Below, in pieces: positions 44,419 to 51,876 of a stretch of 51,876 bases of DNA. Both the position numbers and the translations under genes were made by a program. Position 1 is the first letter of the stretch. Every line of letters begins with the position of its first letter. The DNA comes from Pirellulales bacterium (GTDB taxonomy: Bacteria; Planctomycetota; Planctomycetia; Pirellulales; S012-138). Below the pieces are notes generated by a model that was not told the origin of the DNA, did no database searches, and saw nothing but the letters and a program-made list of their open reading frames with translations. The stretch is taken from the NCBI GenBank assembly GCA_028066245.1, contig JALCBR010000023.1:1-51876 (forward strand). The letters run 5' to 3'.

Positions 44419-47400
44419 ATGGCCTTTGATTCTTCCGCTGACGCCAGCCAATTGCCGCCGCCGTCGGATGGTCTCAACAGGCCGACAAACGCGATCACGA
44501 ATCCAGCGTTGCGCTCCCGTCTGCAGCAGTTGACTGCGGATGAATCCGAGGTTCTCGAGCAGCTTGTCGGTCCCTCTGCGCAGTCCTCGACCGTTGCGAA
44601 CGTGTACGGAACCGGCCTCCAGCGCGAAGTCAGGGCTTGGCGGAATCTGTTGCGGGACTACGGTCTTACAGACCAGGCAGCCGGTGCAGATCAGCTCTTG
44701 ATCGAGTTCGGCAGAGACCGAGCAACTGATTGGTGCAAGGAAAACCTGGAGTGTCCACTGCCAAGTGATCCAGACGTCCTCTTGCGACGTCTGGCCCGCA
44801 CCACATCGCTCCAGCTCAGTTTGCCGGCCAACCACGACGCTCAACATCTTGAAGTTCAATTCCAGGCGGTTAGAGATCGCCTGCGAAGTGAACTGCTCAG
44901 AGTTCTTGAGCAGGTCCCTCCATCAGACGGCGCTCGGCAACGCTGGGTGAGTGCTTTGGTCGATCGAGCGGACGCCACACTGACTGCCATTGACGAAACC
45001 GCGCCTGACGCTGCCGCTTGGCAGTTGCGCGTCGTGTGGATGGACATCCAATGGCATCGCGATCACGTCGAGACCGATACCGGATCAGGACGGAGAAGAT
45101 TGAGCCGACGGCTCCGCAGACTGCGCGCAGAACGTCAGGAACGCCAGTTGCAATCAAAACTGGAGCAGAAGTTCAGCCCCAGAAACGTTGCACGATTTGA
45201 GCGGGCCATCTTTTGGCTCATTTTTTTCGTGCTCGGGCTGATCGTCGTGGAGTTTATGTTCGATTTGTCCGAGCGGACGCTTGTTGTCCTCCATGTCGCT
45301 GACGGGGTGATCTGTTGCGTCTTCTTATGGGAGTTTTTCTACAAGCTGGCACTGGTCGAAGAGAAGTGGCTTTGGTTCCGCCGTCATGCGCTGATCGATC
45401 TCTTACCATCGATCCCCTTTGGACTATTGACCATTGCAACTGCTTCACCAGCAAACTCTGTTCGCGCTGGCCGCGCCGTCCGCCTCGTGCGCGTCTCAAG
45501 ATTGGTTCGTTATGTTCGGATCTTGCGTCCGCTGGTGCGGATGATTCGAGCTTTTGGCTTTCTCGTGCGAGGTCTGGACCGGCTGGCCCGCAGCTATGGA
45601 CGGGTTCTCAATCGAAATATCATTCTGTTTCCCACGCGTGAGGAACGGCAGCGCGGCCGGGAAGAACAGGAAAGTCCACAATGGCAACTGCGTACGCGGC
45701 GCGTGGAGATTGAGACTCGTTGGCGCGAAACGCTGTCTCAAGCCGAGCCCGAACACCGCGACGAGATCGCAGCCGCTCGATTGGACGTTTTCGCCGAAGC
45801 TCTCCGACGCGAGAAACAGATCTCGCACGCAATCCGCGATATCTCCGATGAAGAAGCACCGCCTATTGGAGAAGTGCCTGCAGAGTTGGCGCTTAGGCGA
45901 ATGGCGTCCACAACACCTCAAGAAGTGAGGATGGTGTTGGGGGACGAGCTCACGCGCCGCGTGGCACGCATGGTGCGAACCTTTTCCTGGCCTCCATTGC
46001 GCTGGCTGCCGGTCTTTTCGGCATTCGCGCCACGAATTTCCCGCCGGATGTCTGACGAGGAAGTGGTGGCCGCGGCGGCGCATTCCGCTTCCCAGCCGTT
46101 GGGAAAGTACTACGCTCGCTATCTGTGGTTTGGCGACCTCTACGGCACCGTTACCCCATCGCAGTTTCTTGATCGGCTGGGGGGAATGTTGGTCAAGGCC
46201 TCCTTCCGGCCCACATACCGTCTGGCGCTCTTTGGCGGGCTCTTCCTACTCACGCAGCAGCTGATCGGCTTGATCCCGCTGCTAAAGAACATTCGCGATG
46301 CGTTAGCTCAGATTGTCGGCACGCCGCTTGTCATCTTAGGAGGAGTTTGCGTGCTTGTGCTGGGTGTCGGGTGGTGGCTCAAGCGGCTGGCTCGCGAGGC
46401 AACGGAGTTCTACGAGCGGGCCGCCCAGGCACAGTTTCTCGGCCTGACGGAGGATTTCCGCAGCAGAAACGTGGACCCAGACTCAGAGATCATTCACGAG
46501 CGGGTGCTGAGATTTGAGTGGAACCTGATGGCCAATGGTAACGAACCGCTACTGGACCGCGCAGCGCGGATCGACGAGTTCCGTCAGCGAGTGCACATGT
46601 CATTGGTCGGCAACAATTCAGAACGCGGTAAGTCCTTCAACTTGCTGGAACGCACAGCTTTAATCTATCGCGACTCGTTGGACGGCGCGATGTTCGCCGA
46701 TACGGACACGCGTGCAACTGGGCAGTTGCTGGGAAACTTGTCCGTTCAACAAGCATTGCAGCTTTCTTCACGTGTAACACGGCGCGACAAGAAATCCTTG
46801 CGGGTTCTCGATCTCGAACGGCAGAAATCTCTCTTTGGCGGGCCGTACCTGTGGTTCAATTTCATCTCGCGATCGATCGCCCATTCCGCGGCGGTCCTGA
46901 TCGTGGACTACAACAAAAACGCAATCCCTCTGGCCGAGCTTGACTTGGCTTCGCCCACTGAGCGGCAACGGTACGAAGCCTGGGTGTCCGCGGAAAGCGA
47001 ACTTTTCAACACCGATGATGTGCCCTCAAGCTGGGAGTATTCAACGACCGCGTTCACGGCGTTGCATTTCCTTGACGATATGGAAGCACGTGACGCTGAC
47101 GTAGCTCGCCGATTTGGCGAAAATGTGCGTGACAAGATGCGCCGAGACCGGGGGTTACTGTTCCGTCGAGTGTTTGGCACCTACCCGCTCCACCGTCGGC
47201 AAAAAGAGCTACGCTTGCTCAACGTGTACGTGCTGTACGACAAATGGCTCGGTGGTGGCAAGGCGGTTTTTTTGCCCTTGGTTTTCTTCTTCCGAGGTTG
47301 CAAGGCAGTCGCCCGATCATGCCGGTGGGTCATCAAGGCGATCAAGGAGGTCCGCAATCCTAACCGTCGCGCGCGGTATGATGACGCTGCTGACGCGGAC

Positions 47401-48423
47401 TTTGCGACCGCTGTGCGGAAGATTGATCGCATGCGAGGGCCGATCACGCGGGCCACAATCACATTACGCGCGAAGTTTGATCCTGCCTATGTCGGCATTC
47501 CGCTCCCCGGCGAAACGACTGACAAGGCGATAGCTCCGCAGTTTGAAGAGGATCTGAGATTCCTCGACGCCGACCCGGAGTTTGTTCGCCAGCTTCGCGA
47601 TTTCCGCCGCCGCGCCGTCAGAGACATCAGGCGTTTGCAAGGATTAATCGATGCCGGACTGTTGGCGCAGCTGGAACAGGTCGCGAAAGTTCCCGCCGGA
47701 TCGTTTCAAACGGATGAGCATCGTCGAGCGGCGGCAATTGTCTATGCGGCGGACTATGAGGGAATCCGCACTCTGATCTCCGGCATGGACGTGTTGGAAC
47801 GTGTTGCCACGGCTGCTCCGGCCATGCACCTGCCAGCGGCAAAAACGTGGTTCGCCTGGCGGCGAAAGTCATTGTTCAAACGCTGGTGGAAACAAATTGG
47901 ACAGCGGTTGACGCCGACCGGGTCAGAAGACGATTCGCAAACTTTCCCGCAAGCAGCCAACGCAGAAGACTTGGCAGATGGGCCTGCGGCGCACTCGTCC
48001 TCGGTAGTTTCAACATCTCCACAAAGCACCAGCTCTGAAGGGGGCAAACGCGCCGACGTCGCACGTCAGGCAGCTTGGCGTGCCATTCACAACAACCTGG
48101 ATGGTGCAGGATTGGCCATGCTCGCTTGGGGAAAACACGGAGCACACGCGGAAGGCATTGGCCGACAACGCTTGGCCAATATCCTCCGTCACCCGAACCG
48201 GATTAGCGAGCACCTCGTCGCGTTGCGAACAATTCAAACGTTGGCCATGTTGGATATCGTCCATTATCGTTCACACGTGTTTCGCTTGGGCGAATATGCG
48301 GCGACGGAGGGCACTGCTGACGACCTACTCATCTGGAGAGGATCACCGGGAACGGACGAAGCCGATCAGGCAAGGACTGCGCTGATGGAAGCCGGCCAAG
48401 AATCGCATGAGGTACTCGAGTGA
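44419..48423 (+). CDS. Giant voltage-sensor-domain protein without a recognisable pore
   Basis: A 1334-residue protein. After a 260-residue helical N-terminus comes a four-helix voltage sensor: S1 about 263-283; S2 about 287-312 with D295, F302, E305 and K309; S3 with D327 (HALIDLLPSIPF); and S4 with arginines at 349, 352, 355, 358, 361, 364, 367 and 370, then 374 and 377. The D-x6-F-x2-E spacing and S3 aspartate match the gating charge-transfer centre of Kv channels. No S5-filter-S6 with TxGYG follows. A second membrane hairpin lies at about 602-620 and 632-654. The C-terminal 680 residues are mostly charged helices with no family I recognise. Start is the first ATG after the isomerase gene. 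Confidence 0.85.
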   Translation: MAFDSSADASQLPPPSDGLNRPTNAITNPALRSRLQQLTADESEVLEQLVGPSAQSSTVANVYGTGLQREVRAWRNLLRDYGLTDQAAGADQLLIEFGRDRATDWCKENLECPLPSDPDVLLRRLARTTSLQLSLPANHDAQHLEVQFQAVRDRLRSELLRVLEQVPPSDGARQRWVSALVDRADATLTAIDETAPDAAAWQLRVVWMDIQWHRDHVETDTGSGRRRLSRRLRRLRAERQERQLQSKLEQKFSPRNVARFERAIFWLIFFVLGLIVVEFMFDLSERTLVVLHVADGVICCVFLWEFFYKLALVEEKWLWFRRHALIDLLPSIPFGLLTIATASPANSVRAGRAVRLVRVSRLVRYVRILRPLVRMIRAFGFLVRGLDRLARSYGRVLNRNIILFPTREERQRGREEQESPQWQLRTRRVEIETRWRETLSQAEPEHRDEIAAARLDVFAEALRREKQISHAIRDISDEEAPPIGEVPAELALRRMASTTPQEVRMVLGDELTRRVARMVRTFSWPPLRWLPVFSAFAPRISRRMSDEEVVAAAAHSASQPLGKYYARYLWFGDLYGTVTPSQFLDRLGGMLVKASFRPTYRLALFGGLFLLTQQLIGLIPLLKNIRDALAQIVGTPLVILGGVCVLVLGVGWWLKRLAREATEFYERAAQAQFLGLTEDFRSRNVDPDSEIIHERVLRFEWNLMANGNEPLLDRAARIDEFRQRVHMSLVGNNSERGKSFNLLERTALIYRDSLDGAMFADTDTRATGQLLGNLSVQQALQLSSRVTRRDKKSLRVLDLERQKSLFGGPYLWFNFISRSIAHSAAVLIVDYNKNAIPLAELDLASPTERQRYEAWVSAESELFNTDDVPSSWEYSTTAFTALHFLDDMEARDADVARRFGENVRDKMRRDRGLLFRRVFGTYPLHRRQKELRLLNVYVLYDKWLGGGKAVFLPLVFFFRGCKAVARSCRWVIKAIKEVRNPNRRARYDDAADADFATAVRKIDRMRGPITRATITLRAKFDPAYVGIPLPGETTDKAIAPQFEEDLRFLDADPEFVRQLRDFRRRAVRDIRRLQGLIDAGLLAQLEQVAKVPAGSFQTDEHRRAAAIVYAADYEGIRTLISGMDVLERVATAAPAMHLPAAKTWFAWRRKSLFKRWWKQIGQRLTPTGSEDDSQTFPQAANAEDLADGPAAHSSSVVSTSPQSTSSEGGKRADVARQAAWRAIHNNLDGAGLAMLAWGKHGAHAEGIGRQRLANILRHPNRISEHLVALRTIQTLAMLDIVHYRSHVFRLGEYAATEGTADDLLIWRGSPGTDEADQARTALMEAGQESHEVLE

Positions 48424-48472
48424 CGTGAGCAAACGCTTAGGCAAAAAGCCCACGATGCGTTCAAAACAGCGG

Positions 48473-49498
48473 CTATGCTCCGCGTGCCAGCACGGCGGCT
48501 CCGTGCAGCACCACGTCTTCTCCCAACGCGGCGGGACGAATCTCAAAAGAATTTGCCAAAGGTGGAAAGACATAACGTTGCGCCGCTTTGCGCAACGGGC
48601 GGAAGAAGAGATCTTCGCCTGCAAGTGACACACCGCCACCAACAACCACGACGCGTGGTGCGCACAGCGTCACCGCTTGAGCGATGCTCCAGCCAAGGGC
48701 CGTGACTGCGCGATCAAACACATCTGCCGCCAAGCGGTTGCCGGCTTCAGCAGCCAAAGCCACATCGCAAGCGTTCAGTTTTGTGAGATCGGCGTCGCAG
48801 CGGTCCAGTAGGTCCGCCGCGTCGGCCTCGTCAGCTTCCTCCGCTTCGATCAGCCGCTGCCGAACAACTTCCGGGCTGGAGGGGGCTTTACCAAAACCCG
48901 CTGTCAGCCGATAGATTTCAGGAGACGTTAATCTTGATCGGACCGCTTCAGCAATGCTCCAACCGCTGGCAATTGACTCGACAGTTTGTTCGGCGGAATC
49001 AGCCGCGAAACCTGGTCGCAGATGTCCAAGCTCGCAAACAGCCGGAGCATGGCCGCAGAATATCTCGCCGGCATGAACGAGCCCACCGCCCACTCCGCTC
49101 CCCACCGTGACGTAAAGCACGGGATCACAGCCGCGTCCCGCTCCCAACCGGGCTTCTCCCAGCGCGGCCACGTGAGCGTCGTTCTCAACGATTGCTGGGA
49201 GATCAAATTCTCGCCGCGCCCATTCAGCGAGCGGAAATCCATCCCAACCGCTGACGTGGTGGCTCTTGACGACCGTTCCATCGTCCGAATTGACCGGCCC
49301 TCCAAATCCAATTCCAGTTTGGCTTAACTGGTGCTCGCGAGCCAAGCGTTTTCCGGCGGCCGCAATTGTTTCCAAGATTCCGGTGGCGCCGGCGGATTGA
49401 TCGACCACAAACCTTTCTTGCGCAACAAAGGCCGTGCCGTCTCCAACTCCCACAGCCAATTGCAGCTTCGTGCCGCCAATTTCAATTGCCAAAATCAT
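48473..49498 (-). CDS. ROK-family sugar kinase (glucokinase-like)
   Basis: A 341-residue protein of the ROK/actin-like ATPase fold, probably an ATP-dependent hexose kinase. The N-terminal phosphate loop is AIEIGGTKLQLAVG. The catalytic aspartate region is IVENDAHVAALGEARLGAG, followed by YVTVGSGVGGGLVHAGEIF and the ELGHLRPG motif. The C-terminal adenosine region is APRVVVVGGGVSLAGEDLFF. ROK proteins normally carry a CxCGxxGCxE zinc motif after GH; here that segment reads RPGFAADSAEQTVESIASG with no cysteines, so the zinc site is missing. No HTH domain, so not a repressor. Convergent with the voltage-sensor gene. Confidence 0.85.
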   Translation of the reverse strand: MILAIEIGGTKLQLAVGVGDGTAFVAQERFVVDQSAGATGILETIAAAGKRLAREHQLSQTGIGFGGPVNSDDGTVVKSHHVSGWDGFPLAEWARREFDLPAIVENDAHVAALGEARLGAGRGCDPVLYVTVGSGVGGGLVHAGEIFCGHAPAVCELGHLRPGFAADSAEQTVESIASGWSIAEAVRSRLTSPEIYRLTAGFGKAPSSPEVVRQRLIEAEEADEADAADLLDRCDADLTKLNACDVALAAEAGNRLAADVFDRAVTALGWSIAQAVTLCAPRVVVVGGGVSLAGEDLFFRPLRKAAQRYVFPPLANSFEIRPAALGEDVVLHGAAVLARGA

Positions 49499-49590
49499 AA
49501 GCGCGGGGCGCGAAGAGATTCTAGTGACACGAATCCGAGGCTCACCATTCCCTGGTTGCCTTCTCGCGAGTCGAAGAGCTTGCCTGCATC

Positions 49591-50751
49591 CTAGCGAATT
49601 CCACCAAAAAGCAGGAAGCGTTCCTCCGATGCATTGACGAAATCCGCATCGAGCTCTCGCAGACGCTCCAGCGAGACCGCCGCATCGTCCTTGTCCGAGG
49701 TAAGCAGATATGCGACGACAGCATGTCTGGTCGACACGTCATAGCCATCTCTGTCGAAGAGCGAAACAACCTTCGGCAGTTTATCCCACGCTTCCCAGCG
49801 TGCCAAATCAATGATGGCTTCCGTTGCAAAAGCTGGGCGATCAAGTAGGCAAGCCACGGCGGATGCAATGGCCTCCGTATCAGGCTGCTCGCCAAACTCA
49901 TAGTAGAACCGCACTGCCGAGAGCGCATTGCGGACATGCCCGTTGGCTGCCTGAGGGTTTGCCAAAAACTTCTCTCGAATCAGCTCCAAGGCCGTGTTCT
50001 TTTCGGCGAGCAACAAGGCTCCCATGACGCCGTCAAGTCCACGACGGAAGTCATCGCCAGGATTATCGACCCAATCGCGAAGAAACTGAACATTCTCCTG
50101 TTGATCTTGCTTGCTTCCGCGGGACAGCGCCAACGCCAACGCATAGAAGCCTTTGCGATCGTCCGGGACACCGCGATCTTTCAGCCACGTCTTCAGCAAA
50201 TCACCGTCAAACGTATCACCAATGGCCGCCACATCGCTATACGGCGCATGGGCAAATTCCATATACGCATCTTCGGCAATCTGCTCGTCCGCATCTTCTA
50301 GGAACCTTGCGAAATACCGTAGGCGCTCCTCAGGAGGGCGGCGAAGATCCGGCGCTGCACGCAGGTAGTCATAAGCGGGTTTGCTGATCGGCAGGTCACT
50401 CCATTGGATTTGCTCCGCCTCCGCGCCGCTTGAGGCGGTTGTCTGACCGAAGAGCAATATGAGATCACCAGGCGACACCTTGGCGCTTGGCGATATTTGG
50501 ACTTTGCCCGGGACCTTGTGCCCATGGGCAACTTCAACAAGCCGCAGGGTCGCCCTTTGTGCATCGGTGACGGTAACTTCCGCCAGGGCTACAATCTGCG
50601 CTGGCTCGCGCAACTGGCTCCACGTGGGGCGGACGGCGTCACAAAAAGGACACGCCATCACGGTAATGTCCGTGGCAAACAGCAGTAGCGCGGCGAGAAG
50701 ACTAGACGCGAGATGTCGTTGACGGATTGATCGCATAAGGCCAATCGCCAT
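49591..50751 (-). CDS. Exported protein with CPFC motif and helical repeats
   Basis: A 386-residue protein with a signal peptide (SSLLAALLLFATDITVMA) directly followed by CPFCDAVRPTWSQLREP, a CxxC pair at the mature N-terminus. A small beta domain follows (IVALAEVTVTDAQRATLRLV; SPGDLILLFGQ), and the C-terminal 230 residues are helices resembling HEAT/ARM repeats (EDAYMEFAHAPYSDVAAIGD; EAIIDLARWEAWDKLPKVV). The first ATG (50751) is used; ATG at 50736 is also possible. I know similar secreted CPFC proteins in planctomycetes but no function. It may share a transcript with the following ROK gene. Confidence 0.78.
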   Translation of the reverse strand: MAIGLMRSIRQRHLASSLLAALLLFATDITVMACPFCDAVRPTWSQLREPAQIVALAEVTVTDAQRATLRLVEVAHGHKVPGKVQISPSAKVSPGDLILLFGQTTASSGAEAEQIQWSDLPISKPAYDYLRAAPDLRRPPEERLRYFARFLEDADEQIAEDAYMEFAHAPYSDVAAIGDTFDGDLLKTWLKDRGVPDDRKGFYALALALSRGSKQDQQENVQFLRDWVDNPGDDFRRGLDGVMGALLLAEKNTALELIREKFLANPQAANGHVRNALSAVRFYYEFGEQPDTEAIASAVACLLDRPAFATEAIIDLARWEAWDKLPKVVSLFDRDGYDVSTRHAVVAYLLTSDKDDAAVSLERLRELDADFVNASEERFLLFGGIR

Positions 50752-50793
50752 GATGACGCCCCGCAGGTCCGGTCAACAAGGTTTTCGTTCGCT

Positions 50794-51747
50794 CTATTTG
50801 GCCCAGTCCGCGTCAAGCCGATAGATGGACATTATCATGCCGTCAAAATCAATGACTTCAACGGAGAACGTACCTTCCACGGCAATGGGGCGCGTCGTGT
50901 ATTCCGTGTCCTTGCCGGGCCTCATCTCGACGCGAACGCAGTCATACAGCGCCGCGCCTGGACCAAAGCAGCATTCCATATTGTCCCGGACAAGAATGAA
51001 CGATTTTGGGCGTCGCATGGTCGTGGGGAAGATGTACCCACGAATGCGGATCGGCTTGCCGGCCAGACTTTCGATGACCTCTCCGATCATTCCACGCTTG
51101 AATTCTCCCCCGACCTCCATCTCGAATTTGATGTCATCGAAAGTTAACTCGTAGACGCCGTCTGCCCCGCGTTTGCTTTCAAGTTCAGCCTGAGTGATGG
51201 GAACAAACTCTGTCCCATCTGCACCCGGAGGCGTGTCGGTTCCAGAATTGGTGGACACGCCACGCTGGGTTGTGCCGGCATTGGTCATCCCGCCAGCGTT
51301 GGTCGTCCCGCCGATTCTGTCGTTGTCAGTGGACGCATCGCCATCGCTACTTGCATTGGTCGTATTCGAGCCGTCCCCGGTTGCGTCGGTGTTATTTGAA
51401 TCACTAGCGCTGGAATTCGTGCCATCGGTGCCAGAGGTCGAATCGTCAGACGCGTTGCTGTTTGTGTCTGCGGTCTCGCCGTTGCCCAGGGCGCCATTTG
51501 AAGCGGAATTGCCGACGGGATCACCGCCAAGATTGGCGGCAGAAGCATCACCCGTTTTGGAGAGGTCCGCGCCGCCAGCGTCCGTGATGGTATTGTCCCC
51601 GCTGACAACATTTGTAGCGCCTTCGCGTCCTACGGATGCTGTTTGCTCCGCATCGCCACAGCCAGTGAAACCGACGAAGGTCAAGACCCAAGCCCACGCG
51701 GTTAGAAGAGCTGCTCGCCTTTTCGCCGCGCGATTAGGTCTATTCAT
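50794..51747 (-). CDS. DUF3299-like lipoprotein with Ser/Thr/Asn/Asp linker
   Basis: A 317-residue lipoprotein (LTFVGFTGC lipobox). Residues about 35-185 are a low-complexity linker dominated by Ser, Thr, Asn, Asp and Gly. The C-terminal 120 residues look like the DUF3299 OB-like domain: ELTFDDIKFEMEVGGEFKRG, IRIRGYIFPT, FILVRDNMECCFGPGAALYD and AVEGTFSVEVID, with the conserved CC pair. Such domains occur beside LolD/FtsX-type ABC transporters in other bacteria (recalled, not checked). Its ATG overlaps the stop of the gene upstream (ATGA), so the two are translationally coupled. Confidence 0.82.
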   Translation of the reverse strand: MNRPNRAAKRRAALLTAWAWVLTFVGFTGCGDAEQTASVGREGATNVVSGDNTITDAGGADLSKTGDASAANLGGDPVGNSASNGALGNGETADTNSNASDDSTSGTDGTNSSASDSNNTDATGDGSNTTNASSDGDASTDNDRIGGTTNAGGMTNAGTTQRGVSTNSGTDTPPGADGTEFVPITQAELESKRGADGVYELTFDDIKFEMEVGGEFKRGMIGEVIESLAGKPIRIRGYIFPTTMRRPKSFILVRDNMECCFGPGAALYDCVRVEMRPGKDTEYTTRPIAVEGTFSVEVIDFDGMIMSIYRLDADWAK

Positions 51748-51876
51748 CGCACCTGGTCCACGTCAAGAGTGTAGAAAACGTACCCAACAGTTGTATCAGA
51801 ACGGGGCACCTCATCCAACACTTTGAACTTTCCGGCCAGTTTGAGCATGCTTTTGGTGTACGTCACAGTTACACGC
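51744..51876 (-). CDS. Partial gene cut by the window edge (C-terminal 43 residues)
   Basis: A minus-strand frame is open from the right edge to a TGA at 51744-51746, reading YTKSMLKLAGKFKVLDEVPR, then VGYVFYTLDVDQVR at the end. The stop overlaps the ATG of the DUF3299-like gene by two bases, a typical operon junction, which supports real coding. Too little is present to name a family. Confidence 0.65.
   Translation of the reverse strand, partial: RVTVTYTKSMLKLAGKFKVLDEVPRSDTTVGYVFYTLDVDQVR

Noticed and set aside
45205-46400. A potassium or sodium channel pore after the voltage sensor
   Set aside because: No TxGYG or similar filter; the only later membrane hairpin is more than 200 residues away and has no pore signature.
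1-51876. tRNA, rRNA, CRISPR arrays, prophage genes and replication origins
   Set aside because: Intergenic regions were read for cloverleaf, regularly spaced repeat and origin signals by eye and none was seen; a covariance-model scan would be needed to exclude small RNAs.

Overview
The window looks like chromosomal DNA from a planctomycete (phylum Planctomycetota). The main evidence is a DUF1549/DUF1553 protein with the CAQCHDHPF motif. Supporting it are a TIGR03790-type protein, a PhoD phosphatase and a Gfo/Idh/MocA oxidoreductase with Tat-type leaders, a formylglycine-enzyme-like secreted protein, an EF-hand lipoprotein, and several small proteins of a type I associate with planctomycetes. 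The sequence is moderately GC-rich and gene spacing is loose. No rRNA, tRNA, CRISPR or prophage was seen.

Layout: positions 125-395 hold the wreck of an IS5-type transposase. From 6421 down to 404 runs a leftward cluster: cysteine-rich secreted protein, FtsX-type permease, lipoprotein, HlyD-type adaptor, ABC ATPase and second permease. This is a tripartite MacAB/DevBCA-like exporter. Then come lysA, a decayed stretch (8018-9170), the primary sigma factor with a clear terminator, a PhoD phosphatase, tadA, two small membrane proteins around a LuxR-type regulator, apbE, a SUMF1-domain protein, a Gfo/Idh oxidoreductase, a TIGR03790 protein and a single-domain response regulator. Positions 22331-22890 contain a nested inverted-repeat element. 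It is followed on the minus strand by a membrane protein, a XerC-type recombinase, a conserved 78-residue protein and an LpoB/CsgG-like lipoprotein.

From 26268 to 34514 everything reads rightward: a BON-domain protein, a small lipoprotein, and a compact run of a 1034-residue TPR protein, ExbB, ExbD and a 687-residue protein. The last protein begins like TonB (membrane helix with SxxxH, then an RVTMVE stretch) but ends in a cyclase-like alpha/alpha-toroid domain. This reads as a proton-motive-force-driven envelope machine with an unfamiliar effector and is the best candidate here for an undescribed system.

The rest holds a PLP enzyme and a cysteine desulfurase in tandem, three rightward planctomycete-type genes ending in a lipoprotein whose 3' end overlaps an antisense EF-hand lipoprotein, a DUF1549/DUF1553 protein, and a sugar-phosphate isomerase-like protein. 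It then holds a 1334-residue protein carrying a textbook voltage-sensor domain (eight arginines at exact three-residue spacing, intact charge-transfer centre) with no recognisable pore, a ROK kinase, a secreted CPFC protein, a DUF3299-like lipoprotein and a cut-off gene at the right edge. The voltage-sensor protein is the second strong candidate for new biology.
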